Below are positions 41,667 through 51,225 of a stretch of DNA of 64,000 bases, piece by piece. Numbering within the stretch: position 1 is the stretch's first letter; every line of letters starts with the position of its first letter. A program made the position numbers and the translations under genes. Source of the DNA: Luteibaculum oceani. GTDB taxonomy: Bacteria; Bacteroidota; Bacteroidia; Flavobacteriales_D; Luteibaculaceae. The stretch covers positions 1 to 64,000 of the forward strand of contig NZ_VORB01000004.1 of NCBI RefSeq assembly GCF_007995015.1, in the 5' to 3' direction. The notes beneath the pieces are model-generated. The model had not been told where the DNA came from and did not search any database. It was given only the letters and a program-made list of their open reading frames with translations.

Positions 41667-44333
41667 TTACGGTCTCTTCAATGCGTCTCTAAGCTTATTC
41701 TTGGCCTCTTCCTTAAGTCTATTTTTTTCCTCTTCCGCCTTGCGTTTCGCTTCCTCCTCTAAACGGCGCTTTTCTTCCTCCAATTTTCTTTTTGCTTCTT
41801 CAGCTTCCTTTTGAGCTTTAGCTTTTTGCTCTTCCAGCTTTCTTTTTGCCTCTTCCTCTAACTCGTCTTTTTTCTCGTTAACCTTATTGGTAAGCTCTTT
41901 TTTAACCTGATTTTTAAGATCGCTAGCCATCCCAGCAAAATTGGTTCTTACCTTGGGATCGGAAACTGTGTTAGTAAAGAAAACATCTAAATTTATAGTC
42001 TCTCCTAAGGTTGAAGCTCCTCCTAACTTATTGCTTAAATTACTTAAGGCCGAAATAGCCGCGTCTCCAAGTTTCTCTTTTGGGATGCGCATATTAAAGG
42101 TATAATCGATCTCCTGAGTTATGGCGGTATATCCGGCTATTCGAGTTGGGATATCACCAATTTTAGTTTCCACTGGTTTTACAAAAACCTTACCCTCCTT
42201 AATTTCAAATTGCACATCGGTATCCGCTATCTTTTGCTTGGATAAACGATCCCAACTTAACTTTGATGCCAACCTATTGATAGGCTCAAAATTCTCGAAG
42301 AAAACATTTTTGGTTCCAACTTTTCCATCGCCCATAAAGCTTTCCCAAGCCGGGCTCATATTTTCGTCTAAAGCACCACTTATGGAAAATGCCGCGTTAA
42401 ATTTCCCTGTTGCATTTTTGGCAATCGGAGCCAACTTCTCAACAGTATTAAAAGTGGTTGCTGTTTTATTAATATCCAGCCCCTCAACTTTAAACGACAT
42501 GGCTACCATAGGCTTCTCATCAGCGGTGCTATAGGTTCCATTTACCAACATTTCTCCGCCTAACGCTTTGGCTTTTACATTCTGAAAACTCAACGTTTTA
42601 TTCTTAACCAAAACGATCCCTTTAAAATCGTTTACAATCAAATCTTCATATAGCAGCTCCTTTATATCACTTTCCAGCGTAAAATCTATATTGCCTGGAA
42701 CCTCCAAATGCCCCATAGATTCTTCGACTTCGGCAGTCTCCGCAGAAGTAATTGGCCCTGCTTCCTCCTCTGTCATAAAAGCATTTAGATTTACTAAATC
42801 ACTTTTTAGCAGCATTTTCCCTTTCAAATCTTGATCCTTGAACATGTAACCCATGTAATTTTCAAGACGACCATTTGCCTCTAATTTATTCCCTTCCAGC
42901 TCGGCTTTTAACACGTTAAGCGCAATAAACTTGGGACTTAACTCCATACGAGCGGTGTCGAGTTTAACAGGACTAGGAACACTATCTCCGCTTAGTGAAA
43001 TTCCCTGTGCAGCTATATTACCCGAAGCCTGAAAATCTTCGTAACGCTGCATTTCCAATGAAGACATTTTTCCCTTCATTACTAGATTAGCCGCAAACTT
43101 CCCCTTAAGATCGTATCCCTTCATTGGAACGGCATTCGCGAGTTCATTTAGGTTTAGTTTTGTGTAAAGCTTCCCATCTATATGTGGATCTGAAATAGGA
43201 TTAGTAATTAGAAGTGATAGGTCCACCGGATTGTTTGCGATTTCAGCATGAAAATTGGCCAAATCCACGACCAGATTATCCAAATCCGCCCCTCCTTCAG
43301 AATGCACCTTACTCTTGAGAGAAATCCGTTCTACTGATGAAGGCAATTCTGGGTAATTAATGCTTCCATCTTTTACATTTAAAGCAATATCCAGACCAGG
43401 ATAGGTGTTGTCATTGTAAATACCTTTAACCTTAGCATCCAAATCAAAAACTCCATCAACCTTTATGTTTTCATAGCCTTCCATAAAAACGCCGGGTAGG
43501 ATGGAAATAAGATGTTTAAGATTAGATTGGCTTGATGATGTGGCTAAATCCAGTTTAATATCATCATCTGGCATTGCCACACTACCATTTACGGAAAGCT
43601 TTAGATCGTTAAGCTGGATTTGATTTTGGCGAAACCCAAAAAACATTTTATCCAAATCCATATCCATCTGTGCCGTTAAATCCAACGCCACACGACTTAT
43701 ATATGAAACCCCTTCATAAGCAAGGGTAAATTCCTTGGCTTTTGCCTTGGTTTCCAGAATAAATTGACTTAAGGTAAAATCACCTTTTCCTTCATTTTCT
43801 AATCCCTGGATATCTGTATAAAAACCTAAGGAACGATCATCGTACACCACACTTGCGTCTGATACAGTCCATCCCTGAAGGGAAATTTTTAAATCTGAAT
43901 CGCCAGATGCAGCATCAGATGTTTCCTCCGTGCCACCATCTATTGCAATATCATAATTGGCTTTACCTTCCTCGGTAATAAATACGTAAAGATTAGGCTG
44001 GGTTAGATTGACGCTTTTTACCTGAACAGCATCTCCCCCAAGCAATTTGAAAATATCTACAGTAATAGAACAGTCTTTGCCATTCACCAGGGAAACCCCT
44101 TGAAACTCTCCCCTACCTGAAACGTCGAAGTTTACAAGTGAAACCGTAAGATCTGGGAAGCTTTTAATAATGCTAACCTTAAAATCTTCAATTTTTACAA
44201 CCGCATCAAGATTTTTATTCGCTTCATTGGTAATTAGCGTTACCAACTTATCCTTAAAAATAACGGGAACAGCAATAACCATGGTTCCAAAAAGAACCAA
44301 TAGTATTAGTAGGGCAATAAAGACTTTTCTCAT
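41667..44333 (-). CDS. AsmA-family protein with charged coiled-coil tail
   Basis: An 888-aa protein with a single N-terminal membrane helix (about residues 4-25). A long beta-rich AsmA-like region follows (opening KLVTLITNEANKNLDAVVKI, with an AsmA C-terminal type segment around 600-790). AsmA proteins bridge the envelope and are linked to lipid transport and outer-membrane assembly. The last 80 residues are a striking run of Glu, Lys, Arg and Ala that reads as a long charged helix or coiled coil (repeats like EEAKRKLEEEKRR). This tail is not standard for the family and could bind another protein or the cell wall. The gene lies 4 bp upstream of the OmpA-family gene, so the two are probably co-transcribed. 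Confidence 0.87.
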   Translation of the reverse strand: MRKVFIALLILLVLFGTMVIAVPVIFKDKLVTLITNEANKNLDAVVKIEDFKVSIIKSFPDLTVSLVNFDVSGRGEFQGVSLVNGKDCSITVDIFKLLGGDAVQVKSVNLTQPNLYVFITEEGKANYDIAIDGGTEETSDAASGDSDLKISLQGWTVSDASVVYDDRSLGFYTDIQGLENEGKGDFTLSQFILETKAKAKEFTLAYEGVSYISRVALDLTAQMDMDLDKMFFGFRQNQIQLNDLKLSVNGSVAMPDDDIKLDLATSSSQSNLKHLISILPGVFMEGYENIKVDGVFDLDAKVKGIYNDNTYPGLDIALNVKDGSINYPELPSSVERISLKSKVHSEGGADLDNLVVDLANFHAEIANNPVDLSLLITNPISDPHIDGKLYTKLNLNELANAVPMKGYDLKGKFAANLVMKGKMSSLEMQRYEDFQASGNIAAQGISLSGDSVPSPVKLDTARMELSPKFIALNVLKAELEGNKLEANGRLENYMGYMFKDQDLKGKMLLKSDLVNLNAFMTEEEAGPITSAETAEVEESMGHLEVPGNIDFTLESDIKELLYEDLIVNDFKGIVLVKNKTLSFQNVKAKALGGEMLVNGTYSTADEKPMVAMSFKVEGLDINKTATTFNTVEKLAPIAKNATGKFNAAFSISGALDENMSPAWESFMGDGKVGTKNVFFENFEPINRLASKLSWDRLSKQKIADTDVQFEIKEGKVFVKPVETKIGDIPTRIAGYTAITQEIDYTFNMRIPKEKLGDAAISALSNLSNKLGGASTLGETINLDVFFTNTVSDPKVRTNFAGMASDLKNQVKKELTNKVNEKKDELEEEAKRKLEEQKAKAQKEAEEAKRKLEEEKRRLEEEAKRKAEEEKNRLKEEAKNKLRDALKRP

Positions 44334-44372
44334 AGGGTTCGGAGTTAGCGGCCTTAAAGTTAATAAGCAAAA

Positions 44373-45773
44373 TCAATCTTTCGCCAATTCGCCTTCGCTT
44401 TGTGCAATGATTGTAGAAACCGTTGCATCTCCTGTTACGTTCACTACCGTTCTACACATGTCTAGAATCCTATCAACTGGGAAAATAATGGCAATCCAGG
44501 CTGGATTCAAGCCAACGCTTTCCAAAACAATTATTAACATTATCAACCCTGCACTCGGAACCGCAGCAGACCCAATAGATGCTAAAGTTGCCGTTAGAAT
44601 TATCATAAGCTGCTGGCCTAAGGTTAAATCTACCATGTGAAACTGAGCAAGGAAAATTACTGCCACAGCTTGGTACAAAGAGGTACCATCCATATTTACG
44701 GTTGCTCCAATAGGAAGTACAAAACTGCTTATAGATTTAGGAACCTTTAAATTCTCATTTACACATTCCATTGTTACAGGAAGCGTGGCAGCACTTGAGC
44801 TAGTTGAAAAAGCTAACATCTGTGCAGGCCCAAGAGCTTTAAAGAACTTCTTGTAGGACATTTTCTTTTTTAAGGAAGTTAAAACCAAGGGGTAAATTCC
44901 AAATACCATGGCTGCTAAACCTACAACTACCGTTAAGGAGTACCATCCCAATCCTTTGAAAATTTCAATAACCTTTCCGGGGTCATCGCCAGCCATTTTA
45001 GAGACCACTCCAGCTAACAAGGCAAATACAAAAAAGGGTGCTGCTTTCATGATAACATCCACCATCTTTAAAAACACCTCATTCATTCCATCCACAAAAT
45101 CTATTACCGGTTTGGCATATTTTTTCTCTATGGATAAAAGGCAAACCCCAAAAAATAAGGCGAAGCAAATCACCTGTAACATCAAGCCATTATTAGACAG
45201 TGACAGGAACAAGTTTCCAGGAACCATATCTACCAAAAATTGAAGAGGGCCAGCCTCCTTTTGTTTCTTAGCCTGCTCCATTTTATCACTTAAATCTGGA
45301 CCAGATGCAGGTTTAGACTCCACCGCTTCTCCAGATTCTGAAGCTACTTTTTGCTCGCCATCTATAAGTTCAACACCATCTTTTTGCGCAACCCAATTCT
45401 CATAGGCTCGCCTATTTTCGATACGCTGATTTTCATCCACCAACTTACCTGGTTGTACAGTATTTACTAAGGCTAAACCTATAGAAACAGCGGTTACCGT
45501 AGTAACGAGATATATTAGAATGGTCTTTAATCCCAGTCGCCCCAGTTTGCTAACATCGTGCAAACCTGTTATCCCTTTTATAATGGAGAACAACACAAGA
45601 GGTACTGCTATCATTTTAAGTGCACGGATAAATATGGTTCCAAAAGGATCTATCCAGTCTACCGTAAACTGACTAATTCCCAATGCACTACTTACAACTG
45701 CAAATATGATTCCCGCAACTAAACCGGCTATGATTTTAATATGAAGAGGACTCTTCTTGTATTTTTTCCACAT
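44373..45773 (-). CDS. Dicarboxylate/amino acid:cation symporter (DAACS family)
   Basis: A 466-aa inner-membrane transporter of the GltP/DctA family, driven by Na+ or H+. The family's Ser-rich hairpin region (AFSTSSSAATLPVTMECV), the GATVNMDGTSLYQAVAVIFLAQ region and the C-terminal GLNPAWIAIIFPVDRILDMCRT segment are all present. A hydrophilic loop of about 70 residues near position 110-185 is longer than in E. coli GltP. Substrates in the family include glutamate, aspartate and C4-dicarboxylates. It is divergent from hutI, whose pathway makes glutamate, a suggestive but unproven link. Confidence 0.93.
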   Translation of the reverse strand: MWKKYKKSPLHIKIIAGLVAGIIFAVVSSALGISQFTVDWIDPFGTIFIRALKMIAVPLVLFSIIKGITGLHDVSKLGRLGLKTILIYLVTTVTAVSIGLALVNTVQPGKLVDENQRIENRRAYENWVAQKDGVELIDGEQKVASESGEAVESKPASGPDLSDKMEQAKKQKEAGPLQFLVDMVPGNLFLSLSNNGLMLQVICFALFFGVCLLSIEKKYAKPVIDFVDGMNEVFLKMVDVIMKAAPFFVFALLAGVVSKMAGDDPGKVIEIFKGLGWYSLTVVVGLAAMVFGIYPLVLTSLKKKMSYKKFFKALGPAQMLAFSTSSSAATLPVTMECVNENLKVPKSISSFVLPIGATVNMDGTSLYQAVAVIFLAQFHMVDLTLGQQLMIILTATLASIGSAAVPSAGLIMLIIVLESVGLNPAWIAIIFPVDRILDMCRTVVNVTGDATVSTIIAQSEGELAKD

Positions 45774-45792
45774 AAATTTTTGGCTATAGCTG

Positions 45793-45800
45793 CAAAAATA
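45793..45800 (-). promoter_or_regulatory. -7 promoter element for the symporter gene
   Basis: Minus-strand TATTTTTG fits TAnnTTTG and lies 19 bp before the start codon at 45773. The 83-bp gap also holds a weak plus-strand -7-like TATATTCG (45844-45851) for hutI. Confidence 0.4.
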
Positions 45801-45856
45801 GAATTCTATTAAGATCAGAGCAGGTAGTAATTTCCTAATGAGATATATTCGCGATT

Positions 45857-47113
45857 ATGGAGCAAACCAAGGTACTTATAAAGAATATCAAGGCACTTTA
45901 TCTCGCCGATGAAAATATAGCTGCCCCCCTAGTAGGATCAAAGATGAAGGACCTACCCTTCCTTGAAAATGCATACTTAGCAGTAGAAGGCGATCACATA
46001 GTAGGTTATGGCCTTATGGAGGACTGGGAAGGCATAACCGATTGGAACAACCTAGAAATTATAGACGCGGACAACCAAATTATATATCCCACCTACTGTG
46101 ATAGCCATACCCACATGGTTTTTGCAAATTCTCGAGAAGAAGAATTCGAGGATAGAATAAAGGGACTTAGCTACGAGGAAATTGCCCAGAGAGGTGGCGG
46201 TATTTTAAACTCTGCAAAAGCACTTCAACAAAAAGATGAAGACACACTTTTCCAGGAGGCAAAACAGCGGTTAGATAAACTCATTAAGTTAGGTACCGGT
46301 GCCATAGAAATAAAAAGTGGATACGGCCTTACGAAAGATGCAGAACTAAAGATGTTGCGTGTGGCTAAGCGGCTTCAGAAAGAAATGCCTATACCCATTA
46401 AGACTACATTCCTAGGCGCTCATGCCATTCCACCCGAATACAAAGAAAAACCAGATGCCTATGTTGACTTAATCATAAACGAAATGCTACCCGCTGTAGC
46501 CGAAGAGAAACTAGCAGATTACATAGATGCCTTTTGCGAGAAGGGATATTTTACAGCCGAACAGACTGAACGCGTTATTGATGCAGGTGCCAAATACGGT
46601 CTTAAAGCAAAAATTCACGTTAACCAATTTAATGCCATGGGCGGTGTAGAACTTTGCTGCAAAAAGGGCGCTATAAGTGTAGACCACCTGGAAATTCTAA
46701 CCGATAAAGACATAGCCGCATTAAAAAATAGCTCAACTATGGCGGTTGGACTCCCCTCCTGTTCTTTTTTCTTGGGGCTAGACTACACCGATGGGAAAAA
46801 ATTAATTTCGGAGAATATACCCCTTGCCATTGCAAGTGATTTTAACCCAGGATCTACACCCAGTGGAAATATGAACTTCGTATTTTCCTTAGCATGTGTT
46901 AAAATGAAGCTACTTCCTACCGAAGCTTTGGCAGCGCTTACAATAAACGGTGCAAAAGCTATGGAGTTAGACAAGGAAGTGGGTAGTATTAGCGTTGGTA
47001 AGAAGGCAAATTTCATTATCACCAAACCCGTTAAGAATTTAGCATATATCCCGTATTCATTCGGAGAAAACAATATCGACAAGGTCTTCATCAACGGAAA
47101 AGAATACAAATAA
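45857..47113 (+). CDS. hutI: Imidazolonepropionase HutI
   Basis: A 418-aa amidohydrolase that opens 4-imidazolone-5-propionate to formiminoglutamate, the third step of histidine breakdown. Metal ligands are visible in DSHTHMVFA (His84, His86), FLGAHAIPPEY, KIHVNQFNAMGG and ASDFNPGS. YEEIAQRGGGI is also typical. Length is normal. hutG starts in the last base of its stop codon (TAATG). hutH and hutU, the first two pathway steps, are not in this window. Confidence 0.96.
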   Translation: MEQTKVLIKNIKALYLADENIAAPLVGSKMKDLPFLENAYLAVEGDHIVGYGLMEDWEGITDWNNLEIIDADNQIIYPTYCDSHTHMVFANSREEEFEDRIKGLSYEEIAQRGGGILNSAKALQQKDEDTLFQEAKQRLDKLIKLGTGAIEIKSGYGLTKDAELKMLRVAKRLQKEMPIPIKTTFLGAHAIPPEYKEKPDAYVDLIINEMLPAVAEEKLADYIDAFCEKGYFTAEQTERVIDAGAKYGLKAKIHVNQFNAMGGVELCCKKGAISVDHLEILTDKDIAALKNSSTMAVGLPSCSFFLGLDYTDGKKLISENIPLAIASDFNPGSTPSGNMNFVFSLACVKMKLLPTEALAALTINGAKAMELDKEVGSISVGKKANFIITKPVKNLAYIPYSFGENNIDKVFINGKEYK

Positions 47114-48087
47114 TGTTAGAGCACCTAAACAAAGGAGATTATATAAAACCCAGACAGGGCGAAACCAAATTAGGAGAAGATTTCATCTGGTTGGGTAGAG
47201 ATTGGCGAGATGAGATGACTTCCGATCAATTGAAATATGTAATTGTAGGTGTGCGGGAGGATTTTGGACCCAGAGCCAACTTGGGCAAGCCAGGGGCGAA
47301 GGACTTTTTCGATGCTTTTCTTACTACTTGGTGTAATTTTCAATCAAACCAGTTCCTAAATGGCAAGGAAGTGGCAGTGCTTGGCTGTGTTGATTTTGCC
47401 AAAAATTTAAAGATTTCAAAAAGCTCCACCTATAGCCTCTCAGAATTGCGCCAAGGGGTTGAGAAAATGGATGAAATTTTGTGGACCATCCTTAAAGATG
47501 TCTACAAGCAAAACAAAATCCCAATTTTGGTAGGAGGCGGTCATAACAATGCTTTCCCACTTATTAAAGGAGCAGCCGTAGCTTTTAACAACGCCATTCA
47601 GGCACTTAACTTTGATGCGCACAGCGACTTTAGAAATACCCAGGAAGGAAGACATTCGGGAAACAGCTTTTCTTTAGCCATGGAGTCAGGTTTTTTGGAT
47701 TATTACTGCGTGGCGGGACTCCACAAAAACTACAACAGCCAATATTTAATAGATACCATGGATGCTAAAAAGATAGCAACTTTGTATCTCGAAGACATTC
47801 CGATCGGTGCCTCCGAAGAATTTCTAAATCAGTGGATAGAGGTAAAATTAAAATCAAACCGAAAGTTGGGGATAGAAATTGATATGGATGGCATTGAAAA
47901 TATAAAATCAAGCGCCCAAAGCCCCTATGGATTTTCATTGAGGACAATGAGAAATTTAATCCAGTATCTTGCAGGCGACAAAAGAATCTGTTACCTTAAT
48001 ATCACCGAAGCAATTCCGGACGAAAACAACCAGAGTGCAAAGGCTGCATCATATTTAGTTGGCGATTTTATTAACCGAAAAACTTAA
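47113..48087 (+). CDS. hutG: Formimidoylglutamase (HutG), arginase family
   Basis: A 324-aa ureohydrolase-fold enzyme, expected to split formiminoglutamate into glutamate and formamide. Manganese ligands are seen as GGGHNN (His144), NFDAHSD (Asp168, His170, Asp172) and EIDMDG (Asp257, Asp259). The first motif departs from the GGDHS of arginase; the Gly and Asn there are seen in formimidoylglutamase-like members. The position directly after hutI (TAATG junction) supports the role. It is followed by the patatin gene with another TAATG junction. Confidence 0.92.
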   Translation: MLEHLNKGDYIKPRQGETKLGEDFIWLGRDWRDEMTSDQLKYVIVGVREDFGPRANLGKPGAKDFFDAFLTTWCNFQSNQFLNGKEVAVLGCVDFAKNLKISKSSTYSLSELRQGVEKMDEILWTILKDVYKQNKIPILVGGGHNNAFPLIKGAAVAFNNAIQALNFDAHSDFRNTQEGRHSGNSFSLAMESGFLDYYCVAGLHKNYNSQYLIDTMDAKKIATLYLEDIPIGASEEFLNQWIEVKLKSNRKLGIEIDMDGIENIKSSAQSPYGFSLRTMRNLIQYLAGDKRICYLNITEAIPDENNQSAKAASYLVGDFINRKT

Positions 48088-50357
48088 TGGCATTAACGAG
48101 AATTTCCATACGAGAGAGGCTACTTAGGTTTTTCTATTTTTTCCCTTTCCAATTGATGATTCTTCACATCAAAAAGAATCATCTTTTACTTTTTAGTTGG
48201 ATTATAATTTTCGCCTATTTATCTGGAAATTTAGCAACCAAATACGGGGTATCCATTTTATTCTTGTACCCAGAATATTTAGGGGAAAACAACTATATCG
48301 CCTTTGCCATTTTAGGATTTTCCGCAGGCGGATTTATAATGGCCTTTAACCTTTATAGCTATATAATGCATGGCTTTAGATTCCCATTTATTGCCTCACT
48401 GTCTCGCCCCTTTCTTAAGTTTTCCATCAACAATTTTATAATCCCACTCCTATTTGTAATCTATTACTGCTACTATTCAGCAGATTATCAATTAAACAAA
48501 GAGTTAATTCCTGGAGACAAGGTATTCTTTAATTTACTTGGTTTTATTGGCGGATTATTTCTTTTCTGCCTCATTTCCTTCGCCTACTTTCTCTCTACCA
48601 ATAAAGATGTCTTTCGATTTGTGAAAGCTAGAAAAGGACTTTCTGAAGGCTTTGGTTTAATAAAAGACAAAAAGAGCTTAAAGAAAGAAAATCAGCGTTG
48701 GCAGAATTTAAGGCAAAACAGAAGAACCTGGAGGGTTGAGACCTACCTTAAAAGTTTTTTAAAAGTAGGATTAGCAAGAGATAGCATTCATTATAACAAT
48801 GAGATTATTGCTAAGATTTTAGCTCAAAATCACATAAACGCATCCATCTTCGAAATCATTGTAATTATATCGTTTTTGGTAATTGGGTCTTTAAGAGAGT
48901 ATGCGCTTTTTATGATTCCAGCAGCCGCAAGTTTATTCCTTCTTTTTACCATGTTATTAATGATTATTAGCGCATTGTACTCTTGGTTTAAAGGATGGAC
49001 CATTTCGGTTATTATACTCCTGGTGCTTATTATCAATTCGGCATCTTCCGAAACCAACATACTAAACAAAGAGAGTAGAGGATTTGGATTGAACTATGAC
49101 AGTAGAACTCCATACAACGAATATGTACGTTCTGGATTCCCAGATGAAGAGAAGCGTGAGCAGGACAGGGCGATAACCCTAGAGATGCTTAATAATTGGA
49201 AGGATAAGATTCGTAAAAAATACGGAAAGCGTAAGCCTAAAATGATCCTGCTTAATTCTAGTGGAGGCGGGATGCGTTCTGCGCTATGGAATTTTAAACT
49301 CCTAAATTATTTGGATAGTGTTACTCAGGGTGCTTTCTACGATCACGTTGTTTTAATCACCGGTTCATCAGGAGGGATGCTGGGGCAATCATATTTCAGA
49401 GAGATTAAACTAAGAACCCAACAAGGACATGACATCCAAGCCCCCTTGAATTATTACCCGAAATTGGGGAAAGATATTCTAAACCCTATTGCCTTTAGCT
49501 TGGTAACAAATGACTTGTTCATTCGATATCAAAGAATTAAAGACAACGACTTTTCTTACGTTAAAGACCGAGGCTATGCATTTGAGAAAGCCTTTAACGA
49601 AAACACCAATTACTTTCTAGACAAACGGATGGGAGATTACACAATGCCTGAACGAAAGGCGGAGATCCCCATGATGATTATTACCCCGTCTATTGTTAAC
49701 GATGCTCGGAAATTATTAATCGCTAGTAACCCCGTAGGTTACCTTACGACAAATCCCGATGAGGAGTCTCGTCCTCTGCTGGAAAACATTGAAATGGCAC
49801 ATTTACTCGCGGCCAGTCAACCTTTGGATTTAAAATTTACATCGGCCTTACGGATGAGTTCAACCTTTCCCTACATCCTACCTTCGGTAACCCTTCCTAC
49901 TTACCCAGGAATAGATGTTATAGATGCCGGGTTGAGAGATAATTACGGGCTCACCACCTCCATTGCATTTGCATCTGAATTCGAAGACTGGATAGCGAGA
50001 AATACTTCCGGAGTAATATTTCTTCAAATGAGGGATTTACAAAAAGTGGCATCGGTAAATAAAAACATCAATTCCACCTTCCTCAAAAAACTAATATCTC
50101 CCTTAGAGACGGTTTATGGAAATATTTTTAATGTCCATAATTTCAACCAGGATCAAATTTGGAAACAATTTACAAGTGGAAGTAAAATCAAGGCTGAAAC
50201 AGTTATCATTACCTTGCAGCGTTCTAGAAAAGATAAGATTTCCCTTTCCTGGCATTTAAGTCAAAAAGAAAAACAATACATAACGCAGAGTTTACAAGAA
50301 CCCGGCAACTATCCGGAGATTGAAAACCTGCTCAATAAATTATCCAATGGGCGCTAA
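48087..50357 (+). CDS. Membrane-anchored patatin-like phospholipase
   Basis: A 756-aa protein. The N-terminal half holds about six to seven hydrophobic helices in two blocks (about residues 31-170 and 254-318). The C-terminal half is a patatin-type serine hydrolase: oxyanion loop SGGGMRS (392-398), nucleophile elbow GSSGG with Ser428, and catalytic Asp613 in DAGLRD. The Ser-Asp dyad is intact, so it is probably an active lipase or lysophospholipase facing one side of the inner membrane. Its start shares one base with the hutG stop, and the DinB gene starts within its last 11 nt. No functional link to histidine breakdown is evident. Confidence 0.87.
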   Translation: MALTRISIRERLLRFFYFFPFQLMILHIKKNHLLLFSWIIIFAYLSGNLATKYGVSILFLYPEYLGENNYIAFAILGFSAGGFIMAFNLYSYIMHGFRFPFIASLSRPFLKFSINNFIIPLLFVIYYCYYSADYQLNKELIPGDKVFFNLLGFIGGLFLFCLISFAYFLSTNKDVFRFVKARKGLSEGFGLIKDKKSLKKENQRWQNLRQNRRTWRVETYLKSFLKVGLARDSIHYNNEIIAKILAQNHINASIFEIIVIISFLVIGSLREYALFMIPAAASLFLLFTMLLMIISALYSWFKGWTISVIILLVLIINSASSETNILNKESRGFGLNYDSRTPYNEYVRSGFPDEEKREQDRAITLEMLNNWKDKIRKKYGKRKPKMILLNSSGGGMRSALWNFKLLNYLDSVTQGAFYDHVVLITGSSGGMLGQSYFREIKLRTQQGHDIQAPLNYYPKLGKDILNPIAFSLVTNDLFIRYQRIKDNDFSYVKDRGYAFEKAFNENTNYFLDKRMGDYTMPERKAEIPMMIITPSIVNDARKLLIASNPVGYLTTNPDEESRPLLENIEMAHLLAASQPLDLKFTSALRMSSTFPYILPSVTLPTYPGIDVIDAGLRDNYGLTTSIAFASEFEDWIARNTSGVIFLQMRDLQKVASVNKNINSTFLKKLISPLETVYGNIFNVHNFNQDQIWKQFTSGSKIKAETVIITLQRSRKDKISLSWHLSQKEKQYITQSLQEPGNYPEIENLLNKLSNGR

Positions 50358-50886
50358 CAAGCTTTCAAAAATCCATAATAAGCTAACCCTTATGCAAATT
50401 GAGGATTTAGACCGATTATCAGAGTTTCAAGACATCGATCTTCAAAGAGAAACAAGTGAAAGTAAATGGTCTGCTATACAGGTTTTAAACCATTTGTACA
50501 TGACCGAAAAGGGCACCATAAATTTCCTGGAAAAATCTTTGGGCAAGTCGGATGAATTGGGAAAGGTTAATTTCAAAAATAGATTTAGAGCTTATCTTTT
50601 GCAGCGGTTTTTAAAATCGAAGAGAAAAGCAAAAGCCCCATCGAAACTTCCCGACCCTAAAAATGACACTAGCCTAGAAGAGTTAAAATCTAAGTTCGAT
50701 CGGCTACATAGTCAGCACGATGAATTTCTTAACAAAGTACCTTCTAATATATTTGGTAAAACCGTATTCAAGCACCCCTACATAGGGTGGATGGAAATAA
50801 ATGATGTCTACAGGTTTATGGCTAATCACTGGGCCCACCACAGACATCAATTAGAAAGAATTGAGAAAGATTTAAAAAATGGGTAA
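50347..50886 (+). CDS. DinB-like four-helix protein
   Basis: A 179-aa helical protein of the DinB/YfiT-like superfamily, which often bind a metal through three histidines. Candidate ligands are the His in QVLNHLY and the His cluster in ANHWAHHRHQ near the C-terminus. Members include thiol transferases and proteins of unknown function. The start at 50347 is chosen over an ATG 9 codons upstream because it overlaps the patatin gene by only 11 bp. The SUI1 gene starts inside its last 8 nt. Confidence 0.82.
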   Translation: MGANKLSKIHNKLTLMQIEDLDRLSEFQDIDLQRETSESKWSAIQVLNHLYMTEKGTINFLEKSLGKSDELGKVNFKNRFRAYLLQRFLKSKRKAKAPSKLPDPKNDTSLEELKSKFDRLHSQHDEFLNKVPSNIFGKTVFKHPYIGWMEINDVYRFMANHWAHHRHQLERIEKDLKNG

Positions 50887-51223
50887 AAGCAAAAAGAACC
50901 GCGTAAATGTAGTTTACTCTACAAATCCAGATTTTGATTACGACCACGACGATCACGAAGAGGAAGAAACACTTCCTCCATCGGAGCAACAGCTTAAAGT
51001 GTGGATAGACAAGAAACAAAGAGCCGGAAAAGAAGCTTCCATTGTAAAAGGGTTTGTGGGTAGCGCAGACGATTTAAAGCAGTTAGCTAAGGAAATAAAA
51101 CAAGCGTGTGGAACGGGCGGCTCCGCTAAGGATGGAGAAATTATTATACAAGGGGATAAGAGAGACGCAATCGTAAATTATTTAATAAAAAAGGGATATA
51201 AAGCCAAAAAGGCAGGTGGATAA
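50879..51223 (+). CDS. SUI1/eIF1-like translation factor (YciH family)
   Basis: A 114-aa protein with the SUI1 domain in residues about 40-110 (RAGKEASIVKGFVG, GTGGSAKDGEIIIQGD, YLIKKGYKAKK). Bacterial YciH proteins resemble eukaryotic eIF1 and influence start-codon selection on the ribosome. The N-terminal 35 residues include an acidic stretch (Asp/Glu/His-rich, about 18-29). It overlaps DinB by 8 bp and is 2 bp from the RNA methyltransferase gene, a setting that supports a translation role. Confidence 0.93.
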   Translation: MGKSKKNRVNVVYSTNPDFDYDHDDHEEEETLPPSEQQLKVWIDKKQRAGKEASIVKGFVGSADDLKQLAKEIKQACGTGGSAKDGEIIIQGDKRDAIVNYLIKKGYKAKKAGG

Positions 51224-51225
51224 AT

